Assembly: GCA_946187605.1 (NCBI GenBank)
Contig: CAMHRH010000014.1
Span: 1 to 13,167, forward strand
Origin: an uncultured Candidatus Saccharibacteria bacterium
GTDB taxonomy: Bacteria; Patescibacteriota; Saccharimonadia; Saccharimonadales; Saccharimonadaceae
Direction: 5' to 3'
DNA length: 13,167 nt
Under the pieces are notes generated by a model. That model was not told where the DNA came from. It worked only from the letters and a program-made list of their open reading frames with translations, and searched no databases. Each line of letters starts with the position of its first letter. Position 1 is the first letter of the stretch. The translations under genes and the position numbers were made by a program. Shown here in pieces: positions 12,444 to 13,167 of the stretch.

Positions 12444-12984
12444 CTGGTAGCAACCCCAAACGGCGGACGCATTCGTACATCGCAATCGCACTTGCGCAGC
12501 CTACGTTAATTGAGCGCGTTGAGCCTAGTTGCTCGATGTAAAAAGCCTGGTCTGCCAAATCTAATAATTCTTGCGATATTCCGTCCGACTCGGAACCGAA
12601 AACTAGGATTGAATTGGCGAATATTTCTGTGTTCGCCAAAGCTTTTGCTTCGGGGCGGTTATTGTCGACGGCAACTATTTTCATATTGCGCCCATGCGCA
12701 TCAGCGACAAAGTCGGCTACGTTTGCAAAGTGGTCGATATGGAGATACTTATCTGTAACCATTGCGCCGCGACGGTTATATTTTCGCTTACCAATAATAT
12801 GCACACGGCTCACGTTGAAGGCGTTAGCGTTGCGTACGATTGTCCCTATATTAAAATCGTGCGCAAGATTCTCGATGGCGATTTCGAGGGGTATGCGGGA
12901 TTTATCGAGCTCTGCTACAATCGCCTCGTTTGGGAGACCTTTAAATTTATCAATAAGATTGCGCGTATCTTCGGACGGGTCCAT
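12436..12984 (-). CDS. SpoU/TrmH-type RNA 2'-O-ribose methyltransferase
   Basis: SPOUT enzymes of this class methylate a ribose 2'-OH in tRNA or rRNA using a trefoil-knot SAM site, usually as dimers. The 182-residue protein carries all three motifs: motif 1 HDFNIGTIVRNANAF with the conserved Asn and Arg, motif 2 LVFGSESDGIS, and motif 3 QLGSTRSINVGCASAIAMYE. It is close to the minimal SpoU catalytic domain, with a short N-terminal extension and no separate RNA-binding domain. It starts at ATG 12984; TAAAAT ends 6 nt before it and there is no Shine-Dalgarno. Its end overlaps the start of the adenine methyltransferase, so two RNA methyltransferases are made together. The exact modified nucleotide cannot be told. 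Confidence 0.92.
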   Translation of the reverse strand: MDPSEDTRNLIDKFKGLPNEAIVAELDKSRIPLEIAIENLAHDFNIGTIVRNANAFNVSRVHIIGKRKYNRRGAMVTDKYLHIDHFANVADFVADAHGRNMKIVAVDNNRPEAKALANTEIFANSILVFGSESDGISQELLDLADQAFYIEQLGSTRSINVGCASAIAMYECVRRLGLLPDA

Positions 12985-12990
12985 AAAGAT

Positions 12991-12996
12991 ATTTTA
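12991..12996 (-). promoter_or_regulatory. Possible -10 box of the SpoU gene, overlapping the upstream stop codon
   Basis: TAAAAT (12996-12991, minus) lies six bases before ATG 12984, and its first three bases are the TAA stop of the upstream membrane-protein gene. There is no good -35 and no Shine-Dalgarno. It may instead simply be an operon junction. Confidence 0.35.
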
Positions 12997-13167
12997 GCGC
13001 TTTTTGGTGGTATTTTTCTTTTCGCTCTTATTGAAGCGGCGGGTAATAGCATCAAGCGCGAAGCGAATGAGTAACCACATTACGATATTCGTGCATAATG
13101 CCACTACGGCGATGAGTGGAATAATCAACATTGCGACGCCAAAAGACTGATTAATGAGTGCGCAGAA
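12994..13167 (-). CDS. C-terminal end of a membrane protein (5' end outside window)
   Basis: An open frame enters from the right edge and gives 57 residues before TAA at 12996-12994. It contains a hydrophobic stretch of about 30 residues (VAMLIIPLIAVVALCTNIVMWLLIRFAL) followed by a strongly basic tail (RRFNKSEKKNTTKKR). This looks like a last transmembrane helix with a positively charged cytoplasmic end. No family can be assigned from the fragment. It lies 9 nt upstream of the SpoU gene on the same strand, so it may head the same operon. Confidence 0.7.
   Translation of the reverse strand, partial: FCALINQSFGVAMLIIPLIAVVALCTNIVMWLLIRFALDAITRRFNKSEKKNTTKKR

Noticed and set aside
12138..13074. 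Plus-strand frames opposite the two RNA methyltransferases and the membrane-protein end
   Set aside because: Antisense shadows of genes with clear SAM-binding motifs.

Overview
This 13.2 kb stretch of bacterial chromosome reads with the standard bacterial code: TGA is used as a stop, and no in-frame TGA interrupts recG or tig. Coding is compact, intergenic gaps are short, and nearly every transcription unit has recognisable -35/-10 boxes and an intrinsic terminator. Small orphan genes, single-pass surface proteins, a beta-helix surface protein with a Gram-positive-like C-terminal anchor, and leaderless-looking housekeeping genes suggest a small-genome monoderm. My best guess is a Candidatus Saccharibacteria/Patescibacteria member. 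That is inference from gene style; there is no rRNA or species marker here.

Layout. (1) 1-1614, minus: recG, running off the left edge, divergent from a membrane-anchored unknown (1672-2409). (2) 2448-3190: a short-chain dehydrogenase broken by a frame change and short deletion just before its YxxxK motif, followed by a second signal-anchored unknown (3219-3833) and a terminator. (3) 3996-5654: secreted beta-helix surface protein with an NPATSD plus membrane tail. (4) 5680-7284: three short single-gene units (71, 130 and 120 aa), each with a strong TTGACA-type promoter, a leader, a strong Shine-Dalgarno and a terminator; the last two proteins look like distant paralogues. A tRNA-Leu(UAG) lies between the first two on the minus strand. 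(5) 7350-8948: FAD-binding oxidase of the GlcD/lactate-dehydrogenase type that lacks the usual metal-binding histidines. (6) 8994-10274: trigger factor. (7) 10301-11203, minus: AlkD-type DNA glycosylase coupled to a small Cys/His protein. (8) 11325-11879: Cys-rich YkgJ-like protein. (9) 11895-13167, minus: a short Erm/KsgA-type rRNA adenine methyltransferase overlapping a SpoU-type RNA 2'-O-methyltransferase, downstream of the 3' end of a membrane protein gene.

How it fits together. Housekeeping and repair functions (RecG, trigger factor, AlkD, two RNA methyltransferases, tRNA-Leu) are interleaved with surface and orphan genes. Two initiation styles coexist. recG, tig, alkD, the SpoU gene and the gene at 1672 have a -10 box ending only 6-8 nt before the ATG and no Shine-Dalgarno, which suggests leaderless mRNAs. 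The orphan and surface genes have leaders of roughly 30-90 nt with strong GGAGG-like sites. No CRISPR array, insertion sequence or phage gene was seen. The least explained parts are the three-unit small-gene block at 5.7-7.3 kb and its palindromic promoter and leader elements.
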